A DNA stretch of 48,842 nucleotides from Paracoccus sp. IB05 (GCF_016405985.1 NZ_JAEFCF010000039.1:1-48842); one strand, 5' to 3'. Counted from the first letter of the stretch, positions 9,022 to 17,212 are shown. Notes: generated by a model from the sequence alone, not told the origin. Translations and numbers: made by a program.

Positions 9022-9492
9022 TTGTTCACCCATCGCATCATCGCCGCCACTCTGCTGATCCTGCCCTTTTCCGCCGCATCGCAGGCCCAAGACATCTACT
9101 ATGAGCTTGATGGCGGGGTGGTTTCGGGCGAGCTCTATGCCGATGCGATCATGGAACTGCCGGTGCATGAGCTGTCCACCAGCACTGCTGTGACCGAAGG
9201 CATCCAGCATTTCGAGGGCCACCTGATGCGCGATGTGCTGGCCCTGTTGCGGCGGGAGGAGGGAGAGGTGGTCACCCTCGGCGCGCTGAATGGCTATGAG
9301 ATCGACATCCCGATGCGGGATTTCCACCGCTTTGACGTCATCCTTGCCTGGCGCATGAACGGCCAGACCCTGCATCCGCGCGACAAGGGGCCATACTGGA
9401 TCGTCTATCCACGCGACCAGCATCAGGAATTGCAGGATATCCGTTATGACATCCGCTGGATCTGGCAGTTGAACCGGATCGAGATCCGTTGA
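9022..9492 (+). CDS. Exported molybdopterin-binding-fold (SUOX-like) small protein (156 aa)
   Basis: An N-terminal signal peptide (FTHRIIAATLLILPFSAASQ then AQ) precedes a compact domain ending in PYWIVYPRDQH, LQDIRYDIRWIWQLNRIEIR. This tail is typical of short exported proteins with the oxidoreductase molybdopterin-binding fold that often sit beside sensor kinases in Rhodobacteraceae. It lacks the usual cysteine ligand, so it probably binds a ligand rather than catalysing. No ATG fits the frame; TTG 9022 gives the best signal peptide, with a weak ribosome site (cggaaa). The TGA overlaps the kinase start (TTGA), implying coupling. A role as periplasmic sensing partner of the kinase is inference. 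Confidence 0.65.
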   Translation: MFTHRIIAATLLILPFSAASQAQDIYYELDGGVVSGELYADAIMELPVHELSTSTAVTEGIQHFEGHLMRDVLALLRREEGEVVTLGALNGYEIDIPMRDFHRFDVILAWRMNGQTLHPRDKGPYWIVYPRDQHQELQDIRYDIRWIWQLNRIEIR

Positions 9493-11282
9493 CCAGGCGC
9501 CCGCGCCAACTGCTCGGGGTTGTCCTGCCGCTTTTGACAATCGCCGTCTTTGCGACGGTGCTGGCGTTTTCCTACCGGCAGCTTACGGTTGCGCAAAGCA
9601 CGCTGCGGATCGAGATCACCCAGAATATGCTCTGGGTAATCTCCCGCGCCGAAGCCGCGCATCTGCGGTTGGCCGAGGCCACGGCCCATGCCGGCATGGG
9701 CGACAGGGCCGATCTGCACGAGAAGCTTGATATCTGGTTCAGCACGGCGCGGATCCTATTGGATGAGCCGCAGCGTTCGCGGATGCTGCATCTGGGGCTT
9801 GATGAAACACTGGTAGCGCTGGAGGACGCAGGACCACAGCTTGAGGCCGATATCGCCCAGCTGCTGCGGGGCGATGTTACGGCAAAAGATCGGCTGCAAG
9901 AGGTTCTCCAGCCACTGACGCGCCAGCTCGGGCGGGCGGCGAACCGGGCGATGGTGGCGGAATGGAACGATATCGGCGCCCAGTTGGACGAGACCGCCAG
10001 CCGGATGCGCCAGATCGGTTTCTCGCTCGGGGTGATTGCGCTGGCCGGCGCGGTGCTGATCCTGACGCTGGTGCTGACCGCCCGGTCCTCGAACCGCCGG
10101 GCCGCGCAATTGCAGGCCGAGCGGGCGTTTTCGCAACTGTTGGTCAGCGCCGGGGATCGCGGCGTGGTGGCTTTTGATGCGGCCGGGAAATGTTCCCTGT
10201 GGAATGAGGTGATGGAAAAGCTGCTCGGCATCCGCGCGGGTGATGCTCTTGCGCGGGTGCCGGACGAAATCAGCGGTCTTTTCGCCACCGAACATGTCGG
10301 GGCGCTGCTTTCCGACATCATGGGCGGGCGGGCGCGCGTGTCGCTGGATCAGCCGGTGTTCGGGCCGGATGGCGGCCCGCCCGCCTATGTCGACCTGATG
10401 GGCTTTCCGCTGCGGTCTGAGGATCAGGTGATCGGCGCGGTGCTGATCGCTTCCGATGTGACCGAACGCCACGATGCACAGCGTGAACTGGCCCGGCACC
10501 GCGACCATCTCGAGGCCGAGGTCACGCGCCGCACAGAAGAGCTGGACGCGGCCCTGACCCGCGAACGCGCCTCGCTTGAAATCTACCGCAACTTTGCAGC
10601 CATGGTCTCGCATCAGTTCCGCACGCCGCTGGCGGTGATCGATTCCGGTCTGCAACGCCTGATCCGGCGCGGCACCAGCGCCGATCCGGCTGAGATCAGC
10701 GAACGCGCCACCCGCGCCCGCGGTGCGGTGGCGCAACTGGTGCGGCTGGTGGAAAGTATCCTTGATGCCGCGCGCCTTGACGCGGGCCAGATGACCAACG
10801 ATGCGCTCCAGCTCGATATTTCGGAGCTTGTGCAGGGCATTGTCGCACGTGAGGGCCAAAGCCTCTCTCCGGTCCAGATCGAAACCGGGGCCACGCCCGC
10901 CAATGTCACCGGAGATGCCACCCAGATCGAGCATATCCTGCTCAACCTTCTGACCAACGCCCGCAAGTATACCGGGGCGGGCCTGCCGATCCGCGTCACC
11001 ATTCGCGCGCAGGACGGGCAAGTGCAGATCAAGGTCACAAACCGGGGCCGGATCGTCGCCAATGACCGGCCGCATGTCTTTGATCGCTACTATCGCGGCG
11101 GCGGGGTCGAGGGGATCGGCGGCATCGGCCTTGGCCTCTACATGGCGCGCAGCCTTGCGCGGATACAAGGCGGTGATCTGGCCTTGCTGGATCCGCCCGA
11201 GGATGAAGGCGCGGATGCGGTGGTCTTTGCGCTGACCCTGCCCGCAACCGACCCGGAAAGGAGCCACAATGCGAGGATCTGA
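9489..11282 (+). CDS. Membrane sensor histidine kinase with PAS domain (597 aa)
   Basis: The start is TTG 9489, overlapping the previous TGA. Membrane segments lie at about residues 8-28 and 175-197 and enclose a helical periplasmic sensor of about 145 residues. A PAS domain follows (about 215-325, RGVVAFDAAGKCSLWN), then a short coiled coil, the HisKA dimerisation helix with phospho-acceptor His375 (MVSHQFRTPL), and an HATPase_c domain with an N box (NLLTNARKYT) and a glycine-rich lid (GGIGLGLYMAR). It should autophosphorylate and pass phosphate to the regulator encoded next, whose start lies 14 bp inside this gene. The stimulus is unknown; the coupled exported protein may contribute. Confidence 0.88.
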   Translation: MTRRPRQLLGVVLPLLTIAVFATVLAFSYRQLTVAQSTLRIEITQNMLWVISRAEAAHLRLAEATAHAGMGDRADLHEKLDIWFSTARILLDEPQRSRMLHLGLDETLVALEDAGPQLEADIAQLLRGDVTAKDRLQEVLQPLTRQLGRAANRAMVAEWNDIGAQLDETASRMRQIGFSLGVIALAGAVLILTLVLTARSSNRRAAQLQAERAFSQLLVSAGDRGVVAFDAAGKCSLWNEVMEKLLGIRAGDALARVPDEISGLFATEHVGALLSDIMGGRARVSLDQPVFGPDGGPPAYVDLMGFPLRSEDQVIGAVLIASDVTERHDAQRELARHRDHLEAEVTRRTEELDAALTRERASLEIYRNFAAMVSHQFRTPLAVIDSGLQRLIRRGTSADPAEISERATRARGAVAQLVRLVESILDAARLDAGQMTNDALQLDISELVQGIVAREGQSLSPVQIETGATPANVTGDATQIEHILLNLLTNARKYTGAGLPIRVTIRAQDGQVQIKVTNRGRIVANDRPHVFDRYYRGGGVEGIGGIGLGLYMARSLARIQGGDLALLDPPEDEGADAVVFALTLPATDPERSHNARI

Positions 11283-12333
11283 CGGTAAAGGGTTGATCCT
11301 TTGCATCGACGATGAGGTCGACCTGCTGCGTGATCTGGCCGAGGAACTGCGCGAGGCGGGCTATGGCGTGATCGAGGCCAGCACCGGGGCCGAGGCTCTG
11401 GATCAGCTCGAGCAGGTGCAGCCGGATCTGATCCTGTGCGATATCTCGATGCCGGGGATGGATGGCCATGAGTTGCTGCAAGCGGTGAAGGCTGCGGGCG
11501 GTAGCAATTCGGCGGCACCCTTTGTCTTCCTGACCGCGCTGGCGGAACGGGAACAGATCATCGAGGGCAAGCGCCTTGGTGCCGATGACTATCTGGTCAA
11601 ACCGATCGACTATGACCTGATGCTGGCCACGGTCGAGACCCGCCTGCGCCAGATCCGCCTCTGGCCCAGGCAGACGGCGATCCCCCTGCCATGGGCTGCT
11701 TCGGACCGGCCCGAGGCGCTGGCGGTTCTTGATCTGCTGGCGGTCGGCGTCATCCTGACCGATGCCGCGCGCCGGGTCCATTTCGTGAATGCGGTGGCCA
11801 GAGGCATCCTGCAAGATACGGGCGCGCTCATCACCGAAGGGGCGCTCAGCGCCGCCGACGACAGCGAAAACCGCAAGCTCGGATCATGGCTGCAGCAGAT
11901 CGCGCAGGAGGGGTCGGACAGCGGCGCCAGCCCGCTCGCCCTGCCCTGCCCGGACGGTGCGCGGAGCCTCTCTCTGCTCGGAGTACCGTTTCAGGCGAAT
12001 GGACACGCGGCCCGGATCGCGATCTTTCTCGGCGACCGCCAGAAGCCGCCGCTGCCGCGCGCCGAGACGCTTTCCGCGCTCTATGGCCTGACCCCGACCG
12101 AGGCCCGGATTGCGCTGCTTCTCGCCAGTGGGGACAAACCGGCGGCCATTGCGACCGCCCTCGGCGTCTCTGCAACCACCGTCGCCTTCCATCTGCGCAA
12201 CATATTCGAGAAGACGGGTGCAGACCGGCAGGCGACGCTGGTCGGTATCCTCTTCGCTTGCCCGGCGATATCGGAAGCGTCATCGCTTCCTGTTGCCGAG
12301 GTCAATCGAACAGACCGCTGCGGCACCGAGTGA
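11269..12333 (+). CDS. Response regulator: receiver + central domain + LuxR-type HTH (354 aa)
   Basis: The N-terminal receiver domain has the acidic pair in CIDDEVDLL and phospho-acceptor Asp58 (LILCDISMPGMDG), with the conserved Lys in DYLVKPIDY. A central segment (about 150-265, LAVGVILTDAARRVHFVN) looks PAS-like. The C-terminus is a LuxR/GerE helix-turn-helix (LTPTEARIALLLASGDKPAA, with ATTVAFHLRNIFEKTGADRQ). It is the likely partner of the overlapping kinase gene. Its target genes are unknown; the divergent vWA operon is the nearest candidate. A PAS-like module between receiver and HTH is less common than the plain NarL layout. Confidence 0.85.
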   Translation: MRGSDGKGLILCIDDEVDLLRDLAEELREAGYGVIEASTGAEALDQLEQVQPDLILCDISMPGMDGHELLQAVKAAGGSNSAAPFVFLTALAEREQIIEGKRLGADDYLVKPIDYDLMLATVETRLRQIRLWPRQTAIPLPWAASDRPEALAVLDLLAVGVILTDAARRVHFVNAVARGILQDTGALITEGALSAADDSENRKLGSWLQQIAQEGSDSGASPLALPCPDGARSLSLLGVPFQANGHAARIAIFLGDRQKPPLPRAETLSALYGLTPTEARIALLLASGDKPAAIATALGVSATTVAFHLRNIFEKTGADRQATLVGILFACPAISEASSLPVAEVNRTDRCGTE

Positions 12334-12346
12334 ACGTCCGGACGTT
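12333..12346. repeat. Perfect 14-bp palindrome
   Basis: AACGTCCGGACGTT directly follows the response-regulator stop and lies just before the end of the convergent XRE frame. It could be a short bidirectional terminator stem or a protein-binding site; no T-tract supports a strong terminator. Confidence 0.5.
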
Positions 12347-12349
12347 TGC

Positions 12350-12778
12350 TCAATGTTTTCCTGCTCCTTCAAGCAGTTTCAGAAAAGCCTGCCTCACAAC
12401 TTGCGGTAGCGCAAAATATGCCTTTAGAAGTCGAGCCCGTTCGCCTCTGCGCTGTGTGGATTCCGAGTCTGACAGCGACGCACAATCATCTTTGGACGTA
12501 GGCGGATTCAAAAGTGCAGGAGCGTCCATATCAAATAGCATCGCAATCTTGGCTAGACGTCTGGCGGAAAGGCTGTTTCGTCCTGCCTCGTATTTTTGCA
12601 GCTGCTGATAGCTGATGCCGCTCCCGGCCGCGACCTCAGGGAGTGACAGGCGGCGGCTGGTTCGCAGTTCCTTCAGTCTACGACCGAGGCGTTTGTCAAA
12701 GTTGTCGAATTCGTCGCCCGACTCGGCCTATCCTATACCGAACAGAAGCGAATGCTGCGGTGCGCCCCCGCAAACCAT
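12350..12778 (-). pseudogene. XRE-family HTH regulator interrupted by an amber codon
   Basis: The minus-strand frame from 12727 to 12350 encodes an XRE helix-turn-helix: FDKRLGRRLKELRTSRRLSL, PEVAAGSGISYQQLQKYEAG then RNSLSARRLAKIAMLFDMD. A C-terminal tail (LLKAYFALPQVVRQAFLKLL) resembles that of short alphaproteobacterial phage- or plasmid-type regulators. No ATG, GTG or TTG precedes the HTH within the open frame. A TAG at 12728-12730 separates it from 16 further in-frame codons beginning at ATG 12778. So either the gene is dead by one nonsense change, or it starts at a non-standard codon such as CTG. The insertion sequence begins only 58 bp upstream. Confidence 0.7.
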
Positions 12779-12835
12779 CCTTGTCACCCTGGTGATCGGG
12801 GAGGAAAACCGAACCTGTCCGGTCCCTATGATGGG

Positions 12836-12847
12836 GTGGACGCTCCC
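12836..12847 (+). repeat. IS left subterminal inverted repeat
   Basis: GTGGACGCTCCC, exact reverse complement of 14170-14181; probable end-recognition sequence of the element. Confidence 0.8.
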
Positions 12848-12904
12848 TCCCTCCCGCATTTCTATGTCGGGATCGAGCAGCACCAACTAGAGGATGGACC
12901 CGGC

Positions 12905-13930
12905 ATGCCCACAGTGTGTACCATAGGCCTTGATATCGCAAAGAACGTATTTCAACTTCACGGAGCTGATGCGGCAGGCGGGGTAGTTTTCCGCAAGCAG
13001 CTTCGTCGCAGTAAGGTTCTCGATTTCTTCTCAACATGCCCTCCCTGCCTGGTCGCCTTGGAAGCATGCGGCGGCGCCCACTATTGGGCGCGTGAAATTA
13101 CCCGGTTCGGTCATGATGTGCGGTTGATCCCGCCGGCCTATGTCAAACCTTTCGTCAAACGGCAGAAGACTGATGCGGCCGACGCCGAGGCAATCTGCGA
13201 GGCCGTTCAGCGGCCGACCATGCGGTTTGTGGCCATCAAGAGCGAGGCAGCGCAGGCCAGCGGGGTGGTGTTTCGCGCCCGAGATCTCCTCGTCCGGCAG
13301 AGGATCCAGATTATCAACGCATTGCGCGGACATTTGAGCGAGTTTGGGATTGTAGCACCAGAGGGGCCAGCCTATTTGGGGCGGCTTATCGAACAACTGG
13401 TGGACCCTGAAAGCGCAGTCCCTGATGCGGCGCGCGCGGTGCTGGCGATCATGGTGGACACGCTGCGTCTGCTGGAAGAGAAGATCGCCCTTTTCGATAA
13501 GGAGATCGTTCGGCGTGCTCGGGAAGACGAAGAGGCCCGACGGCTGACGACCATTCCGGGGGTCGGGCCAATTACTGCGACTGCCTTGGTCGCCCTTGCC
13601 CCCGCCGTCTCGCAATTTCGCCGAGGGCGTGACTTCGCCGCCTGGCTGGGTTTGACACCCAAGGAGCATTCGAGTGGGGGTAAGCAGCGATTTGGCGCCA
13701 CATCGAAGATGGGCGAGCGAACGTTGCGCCGGTTGCTCATTATGGGTGCCTCGGCAGTTGTACAGCACTTCGGTCGACGTAAGCCGCCGACCGGCAGTTG
13801 GCTGGCGCAGATGCTATCGCGGAAACCGCGAATGCTCGTGATCGTCGCGTTGGCCAACAAGATGGCGCGTATCGTCTGGGCGATGATGGCGACTGGCAGT
13901 AACTACAGAACTTCGGCGGGAGCGGCATAG
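12905..13930 (+). CDS. IS110 family transposase (341 aa)
   Basis: ATG 12905 gives a protein of the usual IS110 length. The N-terminal DEDD (RuvC-like) domain begins CTIGLDIAKNVFQLHG, with later acidic positions in VALEACGGAHYW and KTDAADAEAI. The C-terminal Transposase_20 domain shows RLTTIPGVGPITATAL, FAAWLGLTPKEHSSGGKQR and LRRLLIMGASAV. Both domains look intact with no frameshift, so the enzyme may be active. A GTP-like earlier start is not needed: the upstream extension of this frame crosses the inverted repeat and has no family likeness. IS110 enzymes recombine DNA guided by an RNA from the element's non-coding end. Confidence 0.92.
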   Translation: MPTVCTIGLDIAKNVFQLHGADAAGGVVFRKQLRRSKVLDFFSTCPPCLVALEACGGAHYWAREITRFGHDVRLIPPAYVKPFVKRQKTDAADAEAICEAVQRPTMRFVAIKSEAAQASGVVFRARDLLVRQRIQIINALRGHLSEFGIVAPEGPAYLGRLIEQLVDPESAVPDAARAVLAIMVDTLRLLEEKIALFDKEIVRRAREDEEARRLTTIPGVGPITATALVALAPAVSQFRRGRDFAAWLGLTPKEHSSGGKQRFGATSKMGERTLRRLLIMGASAVVQHFGRRKPPTGSWLAQMLSRKPRMLVIVALANKMARIVWAMMATGSNYRTSAGAA

Positions 13931-14181
13931 CCGACAACCGCTTCGAAGACGCAAAGAAGGTCGACGGATAGTATGGCGAAATAGTCAGAGAGACGGGATC
14001 GGAAAGCCCGGTAAAGGTCGAGCGTCTCGAGCGCGCCCCTGTGTTTTGGCTCCGATCCGCGAATCCCATACGGGCCCGCGGTCTGTTCGACCGCATGAAG
14101 AGGCCGGACAGATGACTGCACCCAACGACTATGATCGCCGAATTACTCGAAGATTTTCCTTGCGTTCTAGGGAGCGTCCAC
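13931..14181 (+). ncRNA. Candidate bridge/seek RNA region of the IS element
   Basis: IS110-family elements encode a guide RNA in a non-coding end; in the IS1111 group this is the end downstream of the transposase. The 240 bp here carry no gene and contain short stems, for example GCGGTC-tgttc-GACCGC at 14078-14094 and CGAG-cgt-CTCG near 14022-14032. Placement follows from family knowledge; the RNA's exact ends and guide loops cannot be read off by eye. Confidence 0.4.
14170..14181 (-). repeat. IS right subterminal inverted repeat
   Basis: GGGAGCGTCCAC, exact reverse complement of 12836-12847. Confidence 0.8.
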
Positions 14182-14393
14182 AGATGACCTTTAGCACCGG
14201 AGCGCCTGGACATACGTCACAGGCTCCCCGACCGCATGGTCAAGGAATCGGCGCCGTTTCGGCCGACGTCAATACCGACGGGTTCAGGGGTTTCCACGCC
14301 CCAGGGACGACGCGTGGCGTCCCTGAAAGGAGTGTATCGGTTTCAGGGGGTTGGGAGCAAGATGGCGCGTTGGCCACTTAGACGGGGGGCCGG

Positions 14394-14813
14394 TCAGGCT
14401 CCTGTGCCTTTGGTGGCCGGGGCTTCTGGTGCATCAGCGCCGTCCGTCTCACGCAGCCTTCGACCTGCAAGATTCCAGTTGTGCCTGGGCTCATCCCAGT
14501 TTTGCGTCGAGGTAAGCTGTTGGTCCACGTAGTCGCGGAACTCTTGTTCACCGACCCGGAGCTGGAATGAGTAGAGCCGATTGACGATTTCGCGCATCAA
14601 TTCGCCCATCTCGTCATCGCTGATCCTGGAGACCTCCGACCATGGGAACTCCCGGCCGTTGGCATCGGTCACGATCACATCGGAATAGTCCCCGGTATGG
14701 CTGACGACGCCGGGACCCGCATGCAGGGTTTCAAGACAGGTATTGCGAACACAGATCAGCGCCATGGCCTTGGACATGACAGAGGCAATCTTGCGCTCAA
14801 GGTCGGTGGGCAT
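14394..14813 (-). CDS. Hypothetical acidic protein, H-NS neighbour (139 aa)
   Basis: Not recognised. The start is ATG 14813 (MPTDLERKIASVMSKAMA), chosen because GAGGAGGA lies 6 nt upstream; an in-frame start six codons earlier overlaps that site. The protein is soluble, with a helical N-terminus, two cysteines (CVRNTC), a DYSDVIVTDANGREFPWSEV segment and a proline/alanine-rich tail. It follows the H-NS gene on the same strand by about 50 bp, so both may be expressed together as accessory backbone genes. Confidence 0.65.
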   Translation of the reverse strand: MPTDLERKIASVMSKAMALICVRNTCLETLHAGPGVVSHTGDYSDVIVTDANGREFPWSEVSRISDDEMGELMREIVNRLYSFQLRVGEQEFRDYVDQQLTSTQNWDEPRHNWNLAGRRLRETDGADAPEAPATKGTGA

Positions 14814-14866
14814 GGCTTCCTCCTCTCGCAATGCGAGCGAGGGCCTGTCGTGCCCCGCCCTGTTGA

Positions 14867-15184
14867 TCAGATCGCGAAATCTTCCAGCGATTTTCCTGTG
14901 GCCAGAGCCTCGCCGATCCAGCCCGGTTTGCGTCCGCGCCCGGACCAGGTCAGGTCCGGGTTTTCGGGATGGCGATACTTCGCGACCGAAGGAGAGCGCT
15001 TCCGGGTTGTTGCGGCTTCCGCGAGATCCTCGAAAGAATAGCCGAGTTCACGGGCCAGCTCGTCCACCTTAGCGCGCGCCTCAGCCTTGCGACGATCCTC
15101 AAAGGAGGAGATGGCCTTGGCCACCGATTTTTCTAATTGCTTCAGTTCGCTCAGCGAAAATGCATCGAGGTTGATTTCGGTCAT
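14867..15184 (-). CDS. H-NS family nucleoid protein (HvrA-like, 105 aa)
   Basis: A short coiled-coil N-terminus (LSELKQLEKSVAKAISSFED) for oligomerisation is followed by a C-terminal DNA-binding motif, PENPDLTWSGRGRKPGWI, characteristic of alphaproteobacterial H-NS/HvrA proteins. The start is ATG 15184 (MTEINLDAFS) with AGGGGAC about 6 nt upstream; a longer frame to 15265 has a non-homologous extension. Such proteins bind AT-rich DNA and silence foreign genes; plasmid-borne copies often limit the fitness cost of the replicon. It is divergent from the nuclease gene. Confidence 0.88.
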   Translation of the reverse strand: MTEINLDAFSLSELKQLEKSVAKAISSFEDRRKAEARAKVDELARELGYSFEDLAEAATTRKRSPSVAKYRHPENPDLTWSGRGRKPGWIGEALATGKSLEDFAI

Positions 15185-15289
15185 CAAAGTCCCCTTTGTT
15201 CTGCAACATTGATAGGGCAGGGCGCGGTGACAGGCAATTCCCCAATGGGGGACATGGCCAGACATGGCTGTGTGGTCTAATGCTGCCGC

Positions 15290-15769
15290 ATGAGCAGAAG
15301 AAGAGAGCCCCGGCCATTCACGCGTACCATTGCGCGACGATCAGCATCTGGACTTCGCAGACCAGGGGGCAGGCGCCACTGGTCTTTCCAAAGTCTGGCC
15401 GTTGTTGGTTGCGTGTTGTTGTTTGGCTTTATGGCGGTGGAGCGCTTTCCCGAGCATCTCGGGGCGCTGCCGGAATTGACCGCCATTCGTGTGGTTGAAG
15501 GTCCGGTCAGCCATATTCGCGACGGCGATACGATTGAGGTGGCGGGCACGCCTGTCCGGTTAGGATCCCTTGACTGTGCCGAGCGCCGAACAGTGCGAGG
15601 CGATGCGGCTACCAGACGGATGCGGGAGCTGGTTGCCGGGCAGCCCCTCACCTGCGCCCTAAATGGTCGCACCAGCTATGATCGCAGCATCGGGCGCTGC
15701 ACCTTGCCCGACGGTCGCGATCTTGCCGCACAGATGATCCGGGAAGGGGTGTGCGGCCGCTACTGGTGA
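15290..15769 (+). CDS. Membrane-anchored thermonuclease-like (SNase) protein (159 aa)
   Basis: A basic N-terminus (1-30) leads into one membrane segment (about 33-50, SLAVVGCVLLFGFMAV), so the domain should face the periplasm. The nuclease core shows VSHIRDGDTIEVAGTPVRLG, the Asp/Arg/Glu motif in RLGSLDCAERRT, and the second catalytic arginine in SYDRSIGRCTLPDG, ending AAQMIREGVC. This matches staphylococcal-type nucleases common on alphaproteobacterial plasmids. A hairpin follows 8 bp after the stop. Whether it degrades incoming DNA or has a maintenance role cannot be told from sequence. Confidence 0.82.
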   Translation: MSRRREPRPFTRTIARRSASGLRRPGGRRHWSFQSLAVVGCVLLFGFMAVERFPEHLGALPELTAIRVVEGPVSHIRDGDTIEVAGTPVRLGSLDCAERRTVRGDAATRRMRELVAGQPLTCALNGRTSYDRSIGRCTLPDGRDLAAQMIREGVCGRYW

Positions 15770-15777
15770 CGGCCGTC

Positions 15778-15798
15778 CTCTCACATTGAGAGTGAGAG
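15778..15798 (+). terminator. Hairpin after the nuclease gene
   Basis: CTCTCAC-attgaga-GTGAGAG, a perfect 7-bp stem just after the stop, without a strong T-tract (GGTTTT follows 9 nt later). Plausible weak terminator. Confidence 0.5.
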
Positions 15799-15813
15799 CG
15801 CGGCTGGTTTTGC

Positions 15814-15874
15814 CCGTGACGGGGCAGGGCTGGAGGAGAGGCCTCCGGCGGCCCGTCGCGGAGTGACTGTCATG
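15814..15874 (+). promoter_or_regulatory. Shared leader motif, copy A (before DUF932 gene)
   Basis: Contains GACGGGG, then GGAGAGGCCTCCGG, then GCCCGTCGCGGAG and, 8 nt later, the ATG. The same ordered blocks precede the genes at 18262 and 46168. The last GGAG serves as ribosome site. Confidence 0.6.
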
Positions 15875-17068
15875 AACACTATGCAAATTCTGGAACCCGC
15901 GCGCCCGGCGCGCGGCGGCTACAAGGTGGATGTCAGCCGGGGAGAGCGCAACGGCCGGGTGTCGTCCGAATGGTTCAACCGGCCCGACGACGAGCGCTAT
16001 CTTTCGCTCGATGACCTCTGGGCTTCGGTCAAGGCGCGCTCGGAGCGCAGCACCTCCCGCATCGTCGAGACGGCCAAGATCCAGGTTGAAGCCAGCCGCG
16101 ACAATGCCGAACGGCTGCAACTGATCCTGCCGAAGGCCGATGCGCCGTTGGCGCCGACCCATTGGGCGTTTGGTCAACTTGCCAGCCTGGTCGGTGCGCC
16201 GGCCTCCTATCTGCGGCAGTTGCCCGCACCTCTGGCCGGGATCAACCTGCAGTATGGTCTCTCGGGCCATCGGGCCGAGCAGATCAAGACGTTCGAGACC
16301 GAAGACGGCAGGACGGAGCTACGCGCGGTGACCGGTCCGGATTATGGCCGGATCTATGACCATGAGCTGGTCCAGGCCGTGCAGCGCATCGCGGGCAATG
16401 GCACCGGTGATACCCGTTGGAAGGTGCCGGGCACGCTCGACTGGTCGACCGGGGTCTATAACCCAGATGTGGACATCACCCGCGACACGACCACGCTCTA
16501 TGCCTCGGACCGCGATGTGTTCCTCTTCCTCGTGGACGATCACAATCCGATCGAGGCAGGCAAGCTGCCCGACGGCTCGCCGGATCTCTACTTCCGCGGT
16601 TTCTACTGCTGGAACTCGGAGGTCGGTGCCAAGACCCTTGGGATTGCGAGCTTCTACCTGCGCGCAGTCTGCCAGAACCGAAACATCTGGGGGCAGGAGG
16701 AATTCCAGGAGATCACCATCCGCCACTCGAAATACGCTGCCTCACGGTTTGCGCATGAGGCAGCCCCGGCGCTTACGCGCTTTGCCAATTCCTCGCCCTC
16801 GGGGTTCATCAACGGGATCAAGGCGGCCCGCCAGCAGATTGTGGCCCGGACGGATGAGGACCGGGAAACCTTCCTGCGCAAGCGCGGTTTCTCGAAGCTC
16901 GAGGCGGGCAAGATCATCGACAAGGTTCTGGTGGAGGAGGGCCACCCGGCAGAGAGCATCTTTGACTTTGTTCAGGGGATCACGCGCCTCGCGCGGGACA
17001 AGACCCAGCAGGACACCCGCCTCGAGCTGGAGGGCAAGGCCAAGAAGCTGTTGGAACGCGCGGGCTGA
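15872..17068 (+). CDS. DUF932 (phage/plasmid-related) protein (398 aa)
   Basis: ATG 15872 has GGAG 8 nt upstream; a GTG three codons earlier overlaps that site. The protein belongs to the DUF932 family of phage and plasmid proteins: KADAPLAPTHWAFGQLASLV, VGAPASYLRQLPAPLAG, LRAVTGPDYGRIYDHELV, SDRDVFLFLVDD and YFRGFYCWNSEVGAKTLG are typical. The family is soluble, of unknown biochemical role, and nearly always on mobile DNA. It is followed by a small gene and radC, a frequent arrangement on Rhodobacteraceae plasmids. The C-terminus is helical and charged (ELEGKAKKLLERAG). Confidence 0.85.
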   Translation: MNTMQILEPARPARGGYKVDVSRGERNGRVSSEWFNRPDDERYLSLDDLWASVKARSERSTSRIVETAKIQVEASRDNAERLQLILPKADAPLAPTHWAFGQLASLVGAPASYLRQLPAPLAGINLQYGLSGHRAEQIKTFETEDGRTELRAVTGPDYGRIYDHELVQAVQRIAGNGTGDTRWKVPGTLDWSTGVYNPDVDITRDTTTLYASDRDVFLFLVDDHNPIEAGKLPDGSPDLYFRGFYCWNSEVGAKTLGIASFYLRAVCQNRNIWGQEEFQEITIRHSKYAASRFAHEAAPALTRFANSSPSGFINGIKAARQQIVARTDEDRETFLRKRGFSKLEAGKIIDKVLVEEGHPAESIFDFVQGITRLARDKTQQDTRLELEGKAKKLLERAG

Positions 17069-17121
17069 AGCGAGTCGCACCTTCACAGCGCGGATCATCG
17101 CGCGGTGACCCGGCTACAGGT

Positions 17122-17158
17122 CTTGGGTCGCCGCCTCCTTTTCCATTCTCGACCCAAG
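17122..17158 (+). promoter_or_regulatory. Long-loop hairpin in the DUF932-radC gap
   Basis: CTTGGGTCG at 17122-17130 pairs perfectly with CGACCCAAG at 17150-17158 across a pyrimidine-rich 19-nt loop. It sits between the DUF932 stop and the 66-residue gene; it could attenuate, terminate or protect mRNA. Confidence 0.5.
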
Positions 17159-17212
17159 CGCCTGCAGCCCCATAGGCGCGGGCGGTGGGTTCCTCATTCC
17201 GCGAGACCCCAG

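Larger units (their letters stand above)
12836..14181 (+). mobile_element. IS110 family (IS1111-group-like) insertion sequence
   Basis: The element holds one transposase gene and ends close to a perfect 12-bp inverted pair, GTGGACGCTCCC at 12836-12847 and GGGAGCGTCCAC at 14170-14181. Subterminal inverted repeats, a short left non-coding end (57 bp) and a long right one (about 240 bp) are features of the IS1111 group of IS110 elements. True outer borders lie a few bases beyond the repeats and cannot be fixed here; this family normally makes no target duplication. Confidence 0.8.

Noticed and set aside
9756-11306. Open minus-strand frame of over 500 codons opposite the sensor kinase
   Set aside because: Shadow frame caused by GC-rich third positions; no ribosome site or family motif, while the kinase on the plus strand has all expected motifs.
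12728-12836. Insertion sequence disrupting the XRE gene
   Set aside because: The inverted repeat starts 58 bp upstream of the possible ATG, and the frame is interrupted by a TAG, not by the element.
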